A DNA stretch of 64,000 nucleotides. Origin: Microcoleus vaginatus PCC 9802 (GTDB lineage: Bacteria; Cyanobacteriota; Cyanobacteriia; Cyanobacteriales; Microcoleaceae). The stretch spans positions 1,561,001 through 1,625,000 of the forward strand of contig CP031740.1 in assembly GCA_022701275.1 (NCBI GenBank). The letters run 5' to 3'. Both the position numbers and the translations under genes were made by a program. Numbering within the stretch: position 1 is the stretch's first letter; every line of letters starts with the position of its first letter. Shown here one piece after another: positions 53,442-62,250 of the stretch. Below the pieces are notes generated by a model that saw only the letters and a list, made by a program, of their open reading frames with translations, made no database searches and was not told where the DNA came from.

Positions 53442-54023
53442 AAAAACTCCTTGCAGCGGAGACACATCCCTTAAGGGAAATTAGGAATAAACTGAAGAAA
53501 CTGCTTTAAAAACTACTAGCACCTGACTTGGGGCTTGCGCCCGGAGGTCTGGTTTTGACCCGTCAACGCCAACTTTCAACGCTATGAGTGCCGATCGGTT
53601 CGCTGGCTGCTAAAATCCTTGCGATCAAGGACTTGGGCAGTTGCTGACCGATCGATCCTGCGATCGCGCTGATCTGGAGTTGCTGGCTAATAGCATTTAG
53701 GATATTCAGCTTGCCTATTTTACTTAATCCAATTACCTAACGGCCTGATCCGCCATATTTTCGGTAATTTTTAGCTTGACCAGACTAAATTGGACAGACA
53801 CCGCAGTCCTTGGGGCTGCGGGTCTGAGTGCCCAAAATTGTTTAGCTAGCATGGAGTTGTGGGTCTGTTACCATATTAGCTGCAAGTAAAAGGCTGCTTT
53901 GTCCGTTCGGACTTTGAAGTTAAGAACTTTTATGGTTGCATGGATCTAGTTAAATGGCCCACGCCCCCGGGCGAGGCGTTAATTCTTAGAAAATAGTAGA
54001 TTTTAAGTTGGGATAGTTGAATT
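53442..54023. other. Divergent intergenic region with a strong hairpin
   Basis: 582 bp between the disordered-protein gene and the TPR gene, with no credible ORF. It includes HIP1-type cgatcg clusters (53592-53680). A GC-rich hairpin at 53795-53826 has cagac-a-ccgcagtcc pairing with ggggctgcgg-gtctg, 14 pairs with one bulged A and a 3-base loop. It could be a structured 5' leader of the TPR gene or a small RNA terminator, although no T-run follows. Confidence 0.55.
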
Positions 54024-54929
54024 ATGGAAAAAGCAAATAAGCGTCGTGGGTTGATTACTGTGGTGGTGGTGCTGTCGCTCATCGCTTTTTTGGGATTTTC
54101 TCTGGTTCCCATTTTGGACAGTATTCTCAAGGCCAGCCAAGCCCAAAGTACGTCAACTCCAACACCTACTCAGACGGCGCAGTCAGGGGAGAAGCAATCA
54201 GAGTTGCTGCAAGCTCAGGCTAGGGGATACGAATTGGTTTTGCAGCGGGAACCTGACAACGTAACGGCTTTGCGGGGATTGTTGCAGGTGCGGCTGGAGT
54301 TGATCGGCCAAGGAGTGGGGGACATTAAGGATGCGATCGCTCCTTTGGAAAAGTTGGCTTCGCTGAATCCTGAGACTACTGAATACGGAATTTTGCTGGC
54401 TCAGGCTAAGGAACGCACGGGCGATCGCGAAGGGGCTGCTCAAGCTTACAGGTCAATTTTAGCGTCTAAGCCTGGGGAAATTAAGGCTTTGCAGGGGTTG
54501 GTGAATTTGCTGCTGGTGCAGCAGCGGCCCGAAGCTGCGATCGGACTGTTGCAAGATACGCTGAAGGCTGCTCCGGCTGCCAACCTGGCGAAACCGGAAA
54601 GTGTTGATGTAACTTCAGTGCAGTTGATTTTGGGACAGGTTTATGCTGTGCAGAAGCGCTACGAGGAGGCGATCGCCATTTACGACGAATCTGCTAAGGC
54701 TAATCCCAAAGATTTTCGCCCGACTTTAGGAAAGGCGATCGTGCTGAAGGAACAGGGCAAAACAGATGAGGCAAAAACGCTGTTTGATCGAGCTACTGAG
54801 TTAGCTCCTCCTAACTATAAAGACCAAATTAATCAGTTAGCTACTGGCACTCCTTCGCCTTCTCCTGCGGCTGCTACTCCCGAACCGGCTGCTTCTCCTA
54901 GTCCTGAAGGCGCGCTACCGACACCTTAA
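54024..54929 (+). CDS. TPR protein with N-terminal membrane anchor
   Basis: A 301-aa protein. One membrane helix (LITVVVVLSLIAFLGFSLVP) follows a basic start, then five or so TPR units (QARGYELVLQREPDNVTALR, AYRSILASKPGEIKALQGLV, YEEAIAIYDESAKANPKDFR) and a Pro/Ser/Ala tail. The first unit is nearly the same as in the 40654 paralogue. The repeats probably face the periplasm or lumen, acting as a protein-assembly scaffold; the partner is unknown. Confidence 0.88.
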   Translation: MEKANKRRGLITVVVVLSLIAFLGFSLVPILDSILKASQAQSTSTPTPTQTAQSGEKQSELLQAQARGYELVLQREPDNVTALRGLLQVRLELIGQGVGDIKDAIAPLEKLASLNPETTEYGILLAQAKERTGDREGAAQAYRSILASKPGEIKALQGLVNLLLVQQRPEAAIGLLQDTLKAAPAANLAKPESVDVTSVQLILGQVYAVQKRYEEAIAIYDESAKANPKDFRPTLGKAIVLKEQGKTDEAKTLFDRATELAPPNYKDQINQLATGTPSPSPAAATPEPAASPSPEGALPTP

Positions 54930-55044
54930 GGAAAGTTTTTAGTGAAAGAGTTCGAGTGGTCAGTGAAAAATTATTAAGTGAAATACTTAATAATTTAAAC
55001 TCAAAACTACTCCCTTTCTTCTTAATTAGGCAGGGCTTAGGAAA

Positions 55045-55110
55045 AGAAACCCGGTTTCTACGATAAATCTGGGTTGAACAACGACAGATACAGGTCGAAA
55101 CCGGGTTTCT
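55045..55110. repeat. Double-palindrome element (AGAAACCCGGTTTCT type)
   Basis: agaaacccggtttct (55045-55059) and gaaaccgggtttct (55097-55110) flank a ~37-base spacer. The same arrangement and similar spacer words (acag, gaac) occur at 18551-18614. The two halves can pair with each other or fold singly. Confidence 0.75.
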
Positions 55111-55185
55111 AAGACCTCGCGCCCAGCGTCCTGTTACCGACTACCAATTACTAATTACCAATTAGGTAAGACCTCGGAGGGAATT

Positions 55186-56055
55186 ATGACCCAAAGCGTT
55201 GACCGCGTTGTTCTACCTCCTGCTTTTCCAGACCACACTCAATTACCAGAGTCAGACGGTACTTTTGTGAAAAATTTTCAGGAGCATCCGCAGAGTTTAA
55301 TTTTAACTGATTCGATCGGGCAAATTTTGCAGGAGCGGCATCCTGACGGACAATATGCGATCGGTCAAGACTGCGGCATTTACTGGCGAGAAACCGAGCC
55401 GCCGGAAAAAGGTGCAGAAGCTCCTGATTGGTTTTATGTTCCCAATGTACCTCCTAATTTAGACGGTCAAATTCGCCGTTCCTACGTGCTGTGGCGAGAA
55501 CACATAGCACCGTTAATTGCTTTGGAATTTGCGAGCGGGAACGGTGATGAAGAGCGCGATCGCACTCCTTTATCTCGCACTGAGGAAGGGGTAATAACCA
55601 AACCGGGCAAGTTTTGGGTGTACGAACAGGTGATGCGAATTCCCTATTACGGCATCTATGAAATTAACAGCGGTCGATTAGAAGTTTATCGGTTGATGGA
55701 GGGGTATTATCAACTGTTAGAACTCAATCAACGCGCTCATTTTCCCATTGCATCTTTAGGCATAGAATTGGGACTTTGGCAAGGCAGTTATCAAAATCAA
55801 ACTATGCTTTGGCTGCGCTGGTGGGACGAGGAAGGTAATTTGCTGTTAATTGGCGATGAAAGGGCCCAATTGGAGAGATTGCGAGGGGAGCAACAGCGGG
55901 AAAGAGCCGAGAGTGCAGAACAGGCAGGACAAGCTGAATTTCAGGCAAGAAGGGATGCAATTCCCCGGTTGTTGGGAATGGGTTTGAGTGCCGAACAAGT
56001 GGCGCAGGCGTTAAGTTTATCTGTGGAGGAAGTGATGGAGAATGCTGGAGAGTGA
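55186..56055 (+). CDS. Uma2-family protein with C-terminal coiled coil
   Basis: A 289-aa member of the longer Uma2 subtype: CGIYWRETEPPEKGAEAPDW, FYVPNVPPNLDGQIRRSYVL, PLIALEFASGNGDEERD, KFWVYEQVMRIPYYGIYEIN and LGLWQGSYQNQTMLWLRWWD. A Glu/Arg/Gln coiled coil (ERLRGEQQRERAESAEQAGQ) and a terminal helix (LLGMGLSAEQVAQALSLSVE) resembling the Rpn/Uma2 C-terminal element follow. Intact. The RBS is ggaggg just before the ATG. Confidence 0.9.
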   Translation: MTQSVDRVVLPPAFPDHTQLPESDGTFVKNFQEHPQSLILTDSIGQILQERHPDGQYAIGQDCGIYWRETEPPEKGAEAPDWFYVPNVPPNLDGQIRRSYVLWREHIAPLIALEFASGNGDEERDRTPLSRTEEGVITKPGKFWVYEQVMRIPYYGIYEINSGRLEVYRLMEGYYQLLELNQRAHFPIASLGIELGLWQGSYQNQTMLWLRWWDEEGNLLLIGDERAQLERLRGEQQRERAESAEQAGQAEFQARRDAIPRLLGMGLSAEQVAQALSLSVEEVMENAGE

Positions 56056-56159
56056 CATAGCGGGAGAGAATGGGGGAAAAGGGCGATCGGTCTTGAATTG
56101 GTGAAGATGCGATCGCTCCTGCCAACTGCATTAAACTAAACCAAATACAAAAAAGTTAT

Positions 56160-57764
56160 CTATGAACTTTCTGAAGATGAATTATCCAAGATATCTAGTA
56201 AACTAAGCTGTACATTTGGGCTGTGAGACGATTTTTTATTTTCCATTTCTTTACCAAAGTATCTGTCTCGCAGTTCTGTATGCCGTGCTAGGAAACGTTC
56301 TAATTCTAGCCGAGACCACCAATCTATCTCAATACCTCTGTTACGAGCAACACCTTCTAGCTTGTCATAAAGTGTACTATCAATAACACCGCTGGTCATC
56401 ACACAGAATCCACCCGCTCCATATTGATCTACTGGATCGGCAACTTGAACCTTGCTTCCCGCCAGCGAACTACCATCTCTAATCAGCTTACACTGTACAA
56501 TCCATTTTACAGGCGGTTGACCCGCGCGCCCTGTTGTGTGAAATACTATATCTCTACCACCATCGCGGGAGCGAGATTTTCCCATTTTTAAGATTTTACT
56601 GGGCTGATGGCGGTAATTAACAACATCATAACAAAGCTCCTCAAACTGATTGTCATCAAGTTTATCCCACGGACAGGCGATATCTGTAGTTCGTCCAATG
56701 AGTGTCCTTAGACTCTCAGATAGCTTGGAAATTGATTCAAGATATTTTTCTCCATCTTCTGGCTTAATTTTATTTAGTGTTTTGGGAAATAATACATACT
56801 GGGCTATCCGATCTTGTACTATCAAGACATCGCCTTCTATAGATAGTAAAATTTTTTGAATTTGGGTGCGATTTTGTGCTGTATTAAAATCCCACCGTAT
56901 CGTTGTTATATCTATACCTAGCTTCATAATTTTTTCGCACATATTATCTCTAATTTTGTCGCACTCCGGACTTTCAAACCACATATATTCTGCACATTTC
57001 TGAGCTTGATATACGTCTGACTCTGGAAAAATTATCAGATTTTTATTTTGAAAAGCTATGGGTGGGCAATTCAATAATGACAAATACTCTGCTGCTTCTA
57101 GATCGGGAACTTCATTGTTGAAACCACCATATCGCTTCAGCAATTCTTTTATATCTACACCTAGCGGAACAATCCAAGATTTTTGAGAAAGATAAAAGTC
57201 GTAACCTATCTCATTACTAAGAACTGAGCGCCAAAAATAATGAATTTCTTCAGGATATTTACTATGTAGTTCTATAAAATAATCTCGATACAAAGAATAA
57301 TGATAGGAATCTTCTTGTCCTGCTACACAATTTCCCCGATACAGATCGCCAAGTTCAGGAAATCTCAGTATACGGTTTTCTAAATTACCACGAAACTCCT
57401 CGTACTCATTGTATAAATCCACGGGATAGTCATCGTCTAAATCTAAATCACTGGGAGGAAAAAGCCATATGAGCTGTTGTGCTAATCCCGCTATATTGTT
57501 TGGTTGAAATACAAAATAAATTGGCTGAGTGTAGTCGTAATTTAGTTCACAATGAATGTTTTTACAAAAAGATGCTATATTTTCTCCTATGAATAAAGCC
57601 TTGTAATAAACTTCTGCTTGATCTAAGAATGATTGGCAATAGCCCATACCTGGAATTTCTAAAACAATATTTCCTTTAGCGTTTTCAAGAATCTGACATA
57701 AATCATCACAAGAGTATTGGCTAATTTCGGAGGCGTTCAGTTTTATGCTAGCTTCTTTGCTCAT
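56160..57764 (-). CDS. Mrr-like restriction-endonuclease-domain protein, two-part
   Basis: A 534-aa protein from the ATG at 57764 (TTG at 57788 would add eight residues). The C-terminal ~170 residues are an Mrr/restriction-endonuclease fold: DKLDDNQFEELCYDVVNYRH, KSRSRDGGRDIVFHT (catalytic Asp) and WIVQCKLIRDGSSLAG (QxK), then GGFCVMTSGVIDSTLYDKL and a conserved WWSRLELERFLARHTELRDR. The N-terminal ~350 residues are acidic, aromatic-rich and unlike anything I can name (GYCQSFLDQAEVYYKALFIG, FWRSVLSNEIGYDFYLSQKS). A lone Mrr-type nuclease with a sensor-like half suggests a type IV or abortive defence function, unproven. Low GC relative to neighbours hints at transfer. Confidence 0.85.
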   Translation of the reverse strand: MSKEASIKLNASEISQYSCDDLCQILENAKGNIVLEIPGMGYCQSFLDQAEVYYKALFIGENIASFCKNIHCELNYDYTQPIYFVFQPNNIAGLAQQLIWLFPPSDLDLDDDYPVDLYNEYEEFRGNLENRILRFPELGDLYRGNCVAGQEDSYHYSLYRDYFIELHSKYPEEIHYFWRSVLSNEIGYDFYLSQKSWIVPLGVDIKELLKRYGGFNNEVPDLEAAEYLSLLNCPPIAFQNKNLIIFPESDVYQAQKCAEYMWFESPECDKIRDNMCEKIMKLGIDITTIRWDFNTAQNRTQIQKILLSIEGDVLIVQDRIAQYVLFPKTLNKIKPEDGEKYLESISKLSESLRTLIGRTTDIACPWDKLDDNQFEELCYDVVNYRHQPSKILKMGKSRSRDGGRDIVFHTTGRAGQPPVKWIVQCKLIRDGSSLAGSKVQVADPVDQYGAGGFCVMTSGVIDSTLYDKLEGVARNRGIEIDWWSRLELERFLARHTELRDRYFGKEMENKKSSHSPNVQLSLLDILDNSSSESS

Positions 57765-57862
57765 ATATTCAGCGCCATAACTACGCAATTAGATTCGTGG
57801 ATTTTTAAATAGCAAGTTATCTCACTTATTGAAGAGTAAGATAACTACCATAGCACATTAGC

Positions 57863-59590
57863 TTAATACTTCCTCTCCTGTGGCTCAAACATCGTAATCG
57901 CCACCGGCATATATGCCAAATCAATCCCTGCAGGCGAATAATAGGCCATTGTATGCTTCAAGAAATTGCTGTCATCGCGCTCAGTAAAATCTTCCCGCGA
58001 ATGAGCTCCCCGACTTTCCTGCCGGTTCAAAGCAGAAGTTAAAATCATTTTTCCGACAATTATCAAACTCCGCAACTCTAAAGCTTCCACAATTTCCGTA
58101 TTCCACAACTTGCCTTTATCGTCTAAGTAAACCTCCTCATATTGTCGCTCTAACTCCTCCAATTTCTTTAAACCTTCCTGCATCAATTCGGCGCTACGAA
58201 ATACACCACAATACTCAGTCATAGTATCTTGATACTGCTGTCGCACTTGATTGATTCGGTATTTTCCCGGACGTTCTAAAAGTGCCTGAACTTGCTCTTT
58301 TGCTTCCGTAATATAACGCTGTTCGTCTACGGCAGGTAACTTGCGATTTTGTACAAACTGTGCTATGGTTGCGCCAGTAACTTTGCCGTAAACTACGCAT
58401 TCTAAAAGCGAATTGCTGCCCAAACGGTTGGCGCCATGAACTGACACGCAAGCTGCTTCGCCGGCTGCAAAGAAACCGTCTACCAAACCCTCAGGACTGC
58501 TGCGAACTTGCCCGCTAACATTAGTAGGAATTCCCCCCATTGAATAGTGAACTGTAGGGCGCACGGGCATCGGCTGATTTACGGCATCAATTCCTAACAA
58601 ACGGTGGGCTTCTTCCCAAGCAAAAGGAATTTTGCTCATGATTTTTTCGCGTCCCATGTGCCGCAAATCGAGGTAGATAAAGGGGCCGCCTGCACTACCA
58701 TCAACATTAATTCCTCGACCGGCGCGAATTTCTATGGAAATTGACCGCGAGGTGATATCCCTAGGCGCTAATTCCATCCGCGACGGGGCATAATTCGCCA
58801 TAAATCGATCGCCCTCTGAATTAATCAAATAAGCGCCTTCGCCCCGCACAGCCTCGGAAATCAACACTCCCACAGGATACAAACCCGTCGGGTGAAACTG
58901 CACAAACTCCATATCTTCCAGCGGCAATCCAGCTAAAGCCGTCATCGCCAAACCGTCTCCCGTCGAGGCGTAATCGTTCGACGTGGTATTGTAAACTCGA
59001 CCGTAACCGCCCGTAGCAAACATCACCGCTTTAGCACGGACAACCTCAATTTGACCGTCTAGCAGGCGGTACATAACGACCCCCTTGGCTTGGCCTTCTT
59101 CCAAAATCAGGCGGGTGACATACCACTCCTGATAGATGTGAACTCCGCAGCGGCGCAGATTATTGACTAATTCGTGGAGGATGGCGTGACCAGTTTTGTC
59201 CGCGGCGTAGCAGGTGCGGCGGTGGGAATGTCCACCGAAAGCGCGCTGGGCAATTCTGCCGTCTGGGAGGCGGGAAAAGAGGACTCCCATGTGTTCTAAA
59301 TCTATGACTACACCGGGGGCTTCGCGGGTGAGGATTTCTACCGCGTCTTGGTCGGCTAAATAGTCTGAACCTTTTACTGTGTCGAAGGCATGGGCTTTCC
59401 AACTATCTTCAGGATCGACATTTTGTAGGCTGGAGGCCATGCCGCCCTGGGCTGCGACGGAGTGCGATCGAATCGGGTGAGTTTTGGCGACGACAGCTAC
59501 CTTTAAACTGGGGTCAGTCCGAGCAATTTCTACTGCGGCGCGGCAACCTGCTAAACCGCCGCCTACAATGATTACGTCGTGTTCTAGCAT
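57863..59590 (-). CDS. sdhA: Succinate dehydrogenase/fumarate reductase flavoprotein subunit
   Basis: A 575-aa flavoprotein catalysing succinate oxidation in the branched cyanobacterial TCA cycle and feeding plastoquinone. The FAD site is [17 protein letters not shown], and the covalent-flavin His region is [16 protein letters not shown]. The active-site loops are [56 protein letters not shown] and [19 protein letters not shown]. The iron-sulfur subunit is elsewhere, as is usual in cyanobacteria. It is followed upstream by a double terminator of the preceding gene. Confidence 0.95.
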   Translation of the reverse strand: MLEHDVIIVGGGLAGCRAAVEIARTDPSLKVAVVAKTHPIRSHSVAAQGGMASSLQNVDPEDSWKAHAFDTVKGSDYLADQDAVEILTREAPGVVIDLEHMGVLFSRLPDGRIAQRAFGGHSHRRTCYAADKTGHAILHELVNNLRRCGVHIYQEWYVTRLILEEGQAKGVVMYRLLDGQIEVVRAKAVMFATGGYGRVYNTTSNDYASTGDGLAMTALAGLPLEDMEFVQFHPTGLYPVGVLISEAVRGEGAYLINSEGDRFMANYAPSRMELAPRDITSRSISIEIRAGRGINVDGSAGGPFIYLDLRHMGREKIMSKIPFAWEEAHRLLGIDAVNQPMPVRPTVHYSMGGIPTNVSGQVRSSPEGLVDGFFAAGEAACVSVHGANRLGSNSLLECVVYGKVTGATIAQFVQNRKLPAVDEQRYITEAKEQVQALLERPGKYRINQVRQQYQDTMTEYCGVFRSAELMQEGLKKLEELERQYEEVYLDDKGKLWNTEIVEALELRSLIIVGKMILTSALNRQESRGAHSREDFTERDDSNFLKHTMAYYSPAGIDLAYMPVAITMFEPQERKY

Positions 59591-59637
59591 TTTTTTGAAT
59601 TATTTTGAGTGTTCTGCTCAACTTATCGTGACGCAAA

Positions 59638-59705
59638 AAAAAACTTCCTACCAAAAGAGCAGGAAGTTTTTTAACTTTTGATTTTCCATTCAAATCAAAA
59701 GTTAA
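59638..59705 (-). terminator. Tandem hairpin terminator before sdhA
   Basis: Two perfect hairpins overlap by two bases: arms ttaacttttgattt (59671-59684) with aaatcaaaagttaa (59692-59705), and aaaaaacttcct (59638-59649) with aggaagtttttt (59661-59672). On the minus strand the second ends in a run of nine T, a classical intrinsic terminator for the 59720 gene, isolating it from sdhA. Confidence 0.85.
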
Positions 59706-59719
59706 AATCTCAAATTGGA

Positions 59720-60034
59720 CTAGCCGGCGCTTTCGGCAGGATTCTGAAGCGACTGATTTCCCGTTGCAGAAGGTTGAGGTTCCGTACCGGGTTCTACAGC
59801 AAGCACTTCAATGTTATTTAGCAGAGTTGTAACGAAAGCAAACAGCAAGAAGGGCAGAGACAGCACTAAAATCAAGCCGACGGTAGCCAAGGCGAAGATT
59901 TGGCGGGCGCTACTCCACAAGGCGAGTGCCGACGCTAGACTTAGGAAGATGACTATCAGCCAAACAATGATTTGACCGTAAATGTCGCCAAAGGTGAGGG
60001 TACATTTAAGGCGATAGTTTTGGATGTTATTCAT
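59720..60034 (-). CDS. Small two-helix membrane protein of unknown function
   Basis: A 104-aa protein from the ATG at 60034 (MNNIQNYRLKCTLTFGDIYG) with gagg 8 bases upstream; the longer ORF to 60100 is not needed. Two helices (IIVWLIVIFLSLASALALW and IFALATVGLILVLSLPFLLF) and a Pro/Glu-rich tail. Family not recognised. It ends at a strong double terminator. Confidence 0.7.
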   Translation of the reverse strand: MNNIQNYRLKCTLTFGDIYGQIIVWLIVIFLSLASALALWSSARQIFALATVGLILVLSLPFLLFAFVTTLLNNIEVLAVEPGTEPQPSATGNQSLQNPAESAG

Positions 60035-60451
60035 TTGATGCCTCGCGAGATTGCTATTACGACTTGTCCAAAAATACTTTGACAGTGCGTCAATGCCCAC
60101 TGTAAATTTCTAAGTTTAGCTGTCGCAACTTGGTTTTGGGGTCGTTGTAAACATTCTTTAATAACTTGCCACAACACTTGGTATATTTTTGCTTCAGACT
60201 GGGAAATTCTGCCGAAACAGTTGGCTGACGCACTCCGAGGCCTAGAAACCGGGTTTTTTAGGGTTTTGGCGGGCCCACTAGAAGTAAACGGGCGAAAAAA
60301 CCAAGGTGATTGCCACCGGTGCGTCCAGGATTACCAAACCAAGGCATAAGGGGAAAGTCTACTTTTTGAGAGAGCCCCGACTTGGTAAAGTAATGTTAAG
60401 CTGCATGGCAATGGAATCAACCTTTATAGTGTCCCACCTGTCTTTTGGCCC
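60035..60451. other. Divergent intergenic region
   Basis: 417 bp between a leftward membrane-protein gene and the rightward acyltransferase gene. A half-copy of the AAACCGGG repeat (cctagaaaccgggtttttta, about 60241) lies inside. I see no gene and no clear promoter motif. Confidence 0.45.
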
Positions 60452-61177
60452 ATGTTTTCTGAGAGCAAATTGCTGATTTCGCGCTGTTTCCTGGCTGGTT
60501 TGGGAACGCAGATGTTTATGTACCGCGAAGACCGGATTCCCCAGGAGAGTCCGGTACTGGTGGTCAGCAATCACCGCAGTTTCTTAGATCCTGTGCTGCT
60601 GACGGCGGCTTTGGGTCGATCAATCCGCTTTGCTTGTCATCATTACATGGGTCAAGTTCCGGTGATGAGAGAAATTGTCACGACTTTCGGCGCTTTCCCC
60701 TTGGAGGCACCGGAGCACCGACAGCAGCATTTTTTCTCTCAAGCGACAGCGCTGCTGCAAAGCGGGGAGATGGTGGGGGTGTTTCCAGAGGGTGCAGAAC
60801 CGATGGTCAAGGTGACTGGGCCCAATACTGTGGGGAAGTTTCAGCGGGGATTTGCTCATTTGGCTTTACGGGCGCCGGTGCGGGATTTGGCGGTTTTGCC
60901 GGTGGCGATTAGTTCTTTTGAGGAACACTCGGTACGATCAGGTGTACCGCTCAAGTTGTTGAGTTTGTTTGATCCTTCGGAACCGCTGTTCGATCGCTCT
61001 GGGTGGCATCCTGTGATAATTTATCAGCGAGTTAATGTTTTAATCGGCCAGCCTTACTGGATTACTGTAGAGAGACAGCAGCAATATCAAGGCAAAAAAG
61101 CCAAAGCAGTTGTGGCTGAACTCACAGACCACTGTCAGGGGGAAATTGCAGAATTACTCCAACGAGGTTGTTTGTAA
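60452..61177 (+). CDS. 1-acyl-glycerol-3-phosphate acyltransferase-like protein (PlsC family)
   Basis: A 241-aa membrane-associated acyltransferase. The motifs of the family are present: SNHRSFLDPVLL (NHxxxxD, here NHRSFLD), then REIVTTFGAFPLEAPEHRQQ, VGVFPEGAEPMVKVTG (FPEG) and LAVLPVAISSFEEH. It transfers acyl chains to a lysophospholipid or another alcohol. It precedes the phytyl-ester-synthase-like hydrolase by 92 bases in the same direction, with a heptamer array between. Confidence 0.88.
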   Translation: MFSESKLLISRCFLAGLGTQMFMYREDRIPQESPVLVVSNHRSFLDPVLLTAALGRSIRFACHHYMGQVPVMREIVTTFGAFPLEAPEHRQQHFFSQATALLQSGEMVGVFPEGAEPMVKVTGPNTVGKFQRGFAHLALRAPVRDLAVLPVAISSFEEHSVRSGVPLKLLSLFDPSEPLFDRSGWHPVIIYQRVNVLIGQPYWITVERQQQYQGKKAKAVVAELTDHCQGEIAELLQRGCL

Positions 61178-61222
61178 GTTTGTTGACTGTTGACTATTGA
61201 CTATTGGCTGGTGTCAGATTTC

Positions 61223-61256
61223 CAATCTAAAATCTAAAATCTAAAATCTAAAATCG
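61223..61256. repeat. AAAATCT heptamer array
   Basis: Four or five tandem taaaatc units in the gap before the alpha/beta hydrolase gene. Similar short arrays sit at 14509-14540, 18473-18500, 30624-30646, 39512-39543, 48971-48988, 50907-50934 and 52165-52190, all outside genes. Confidence 0.9.
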
Positions 61257-61269
61257 ATTGACTTGAATC

Positions 61270-62091
61270 ATGGCAAATGCTAACAATAAGGTTCGTTTCC
61301 TAACCCCCAAACCCCCGAAACCCGATCGCCCTTTATTTGTATTTTTGCCCGGTATGGACGGGGGCGGTTTGCTGCTGCGATCCCAAATTCCTAAATTAGC
61401 CAATCATTTTGACATTCGTTGCTTAACTTTACCTGCGGACGATACGCCTAGTTGGGATGTACTGGTTGGGGAAACAATTGCCTTAATTGAAGCCGAAAAG
61501 CAAGCCGGAAAGCCGAAGCGGCCGGTTTATCTGTGCGGCGAGTCATTTGGGGGGTGTTTAGCGATGAAAGTTATGTTAGAAGCTCCCCAATTGTGCGATC
61601 GATTAATCTTAGTCAATCCAGCTTCTTCGTTTCGACAGCAGCCTTGGGTGCAGTGGGGCTCGTACCTGACTCAGTGGCTGCCGGCCAATCTTTATCCGCT
61701 CTCGGTAATCGGTTTATTGCCGATATTAGCATCCTTAGGAAAGATTGGGCGCGACGATCGCCGCGCTTTGCTAGAAGCGATGCAAGCGGTACCGCAAAAC
61801 ACGTCTGTGTGGAGATTGGCGTTAGTGCGATCGTTTAATGTTGACGAAAATCAGTTGCGTGGCATCAAGCAGCCGACGCTAGTAATTGCTAGCGGTGCCG
61901 ATCGGCTGCTGCCTTCCCTAGTAGAAGCGAAGCTTTTAGTCAAGGTAATTCCCAATGCTGAAATGGTGCTGCTGGCTAACAGCGGTCATGCTTGTTTGTT
62001 AGAAACAGATGTTAACCTTTACGGGATAATGCAAGCTCGCAATTTTTTGACAAAATCCGAAGAAAATCTGTCCTTAGTCAATAGTCATTAG
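61270..62091 (+). CDS. Alpha/beta hydrolase, phytyl-ester-synthase-like
   Basis: A 273-aa protein. The opening LFVFLPGMDGGGLLLRSQIP and the nucleophile elbow CGESFGGCLAMKVMLEAPQL closely resemble the esterase half of plant PES1/PES2 and of the cyanobacterial acyltransferase Slr2103, and are followed by LVNPASSFRQQPWVQWGSYL. The acid lies in VIASGADRLLPS and the His in LANSGHACLLETD. A separate acyltransferase gene lies just upstream, whereas PES-type proteins carry both halves in one chain. Substrate unproven. Confidence 0.85.
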   Translation: MANANNKVRFLTPKPPKPDRPLFVFLPGMDGGGLLLRSQIPKLANHFDIRCLTLPADDTPSWDVLVGETIALIEAEKQAGKPKRPVYLCGESFGGCLAMKVMLEAPQLCDRLILVNPASSFRQQPWVQWGSYLTQWLPANLYPLSVIGLLPILASLGKIGRDDRRALLEAMQAVPQNTSVWRLALVRSFNVDENQLRGIKQPTLVIASGADRLLPSLVEAKLLVKVIPNAEMVLLANSGHACLLETDVNLYGIMQARNFLTKSEENLSLVNSH

Positions 62092-62107
62092 TCATTAGTC
62101 ATTAGCT
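62078..62107. repeat. TAGTCAT heptamer array
   Basis: Tandem agtcaat/agtcatt units (gtcaatagtcattagtcatt and onward) start inside the last codons of the hydrolase gene and cross its stop codon. The final Asn-Ser-His of that protein is therefore written by the repeat. Confidence 0.8.
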
Positions 62108-62250
62108 ATGACTTCTCTCTTATGAGTCAGTCAGGGCCAAATTAGAGATTGGGCGAGGGGTAAAGTTTATATTACAATTAACCCGCCCTGACACTCATTA
62201 GTAAGTGTCCGAAAACCAGCCACTAAGGACTAATAACTAATGACTACTGA

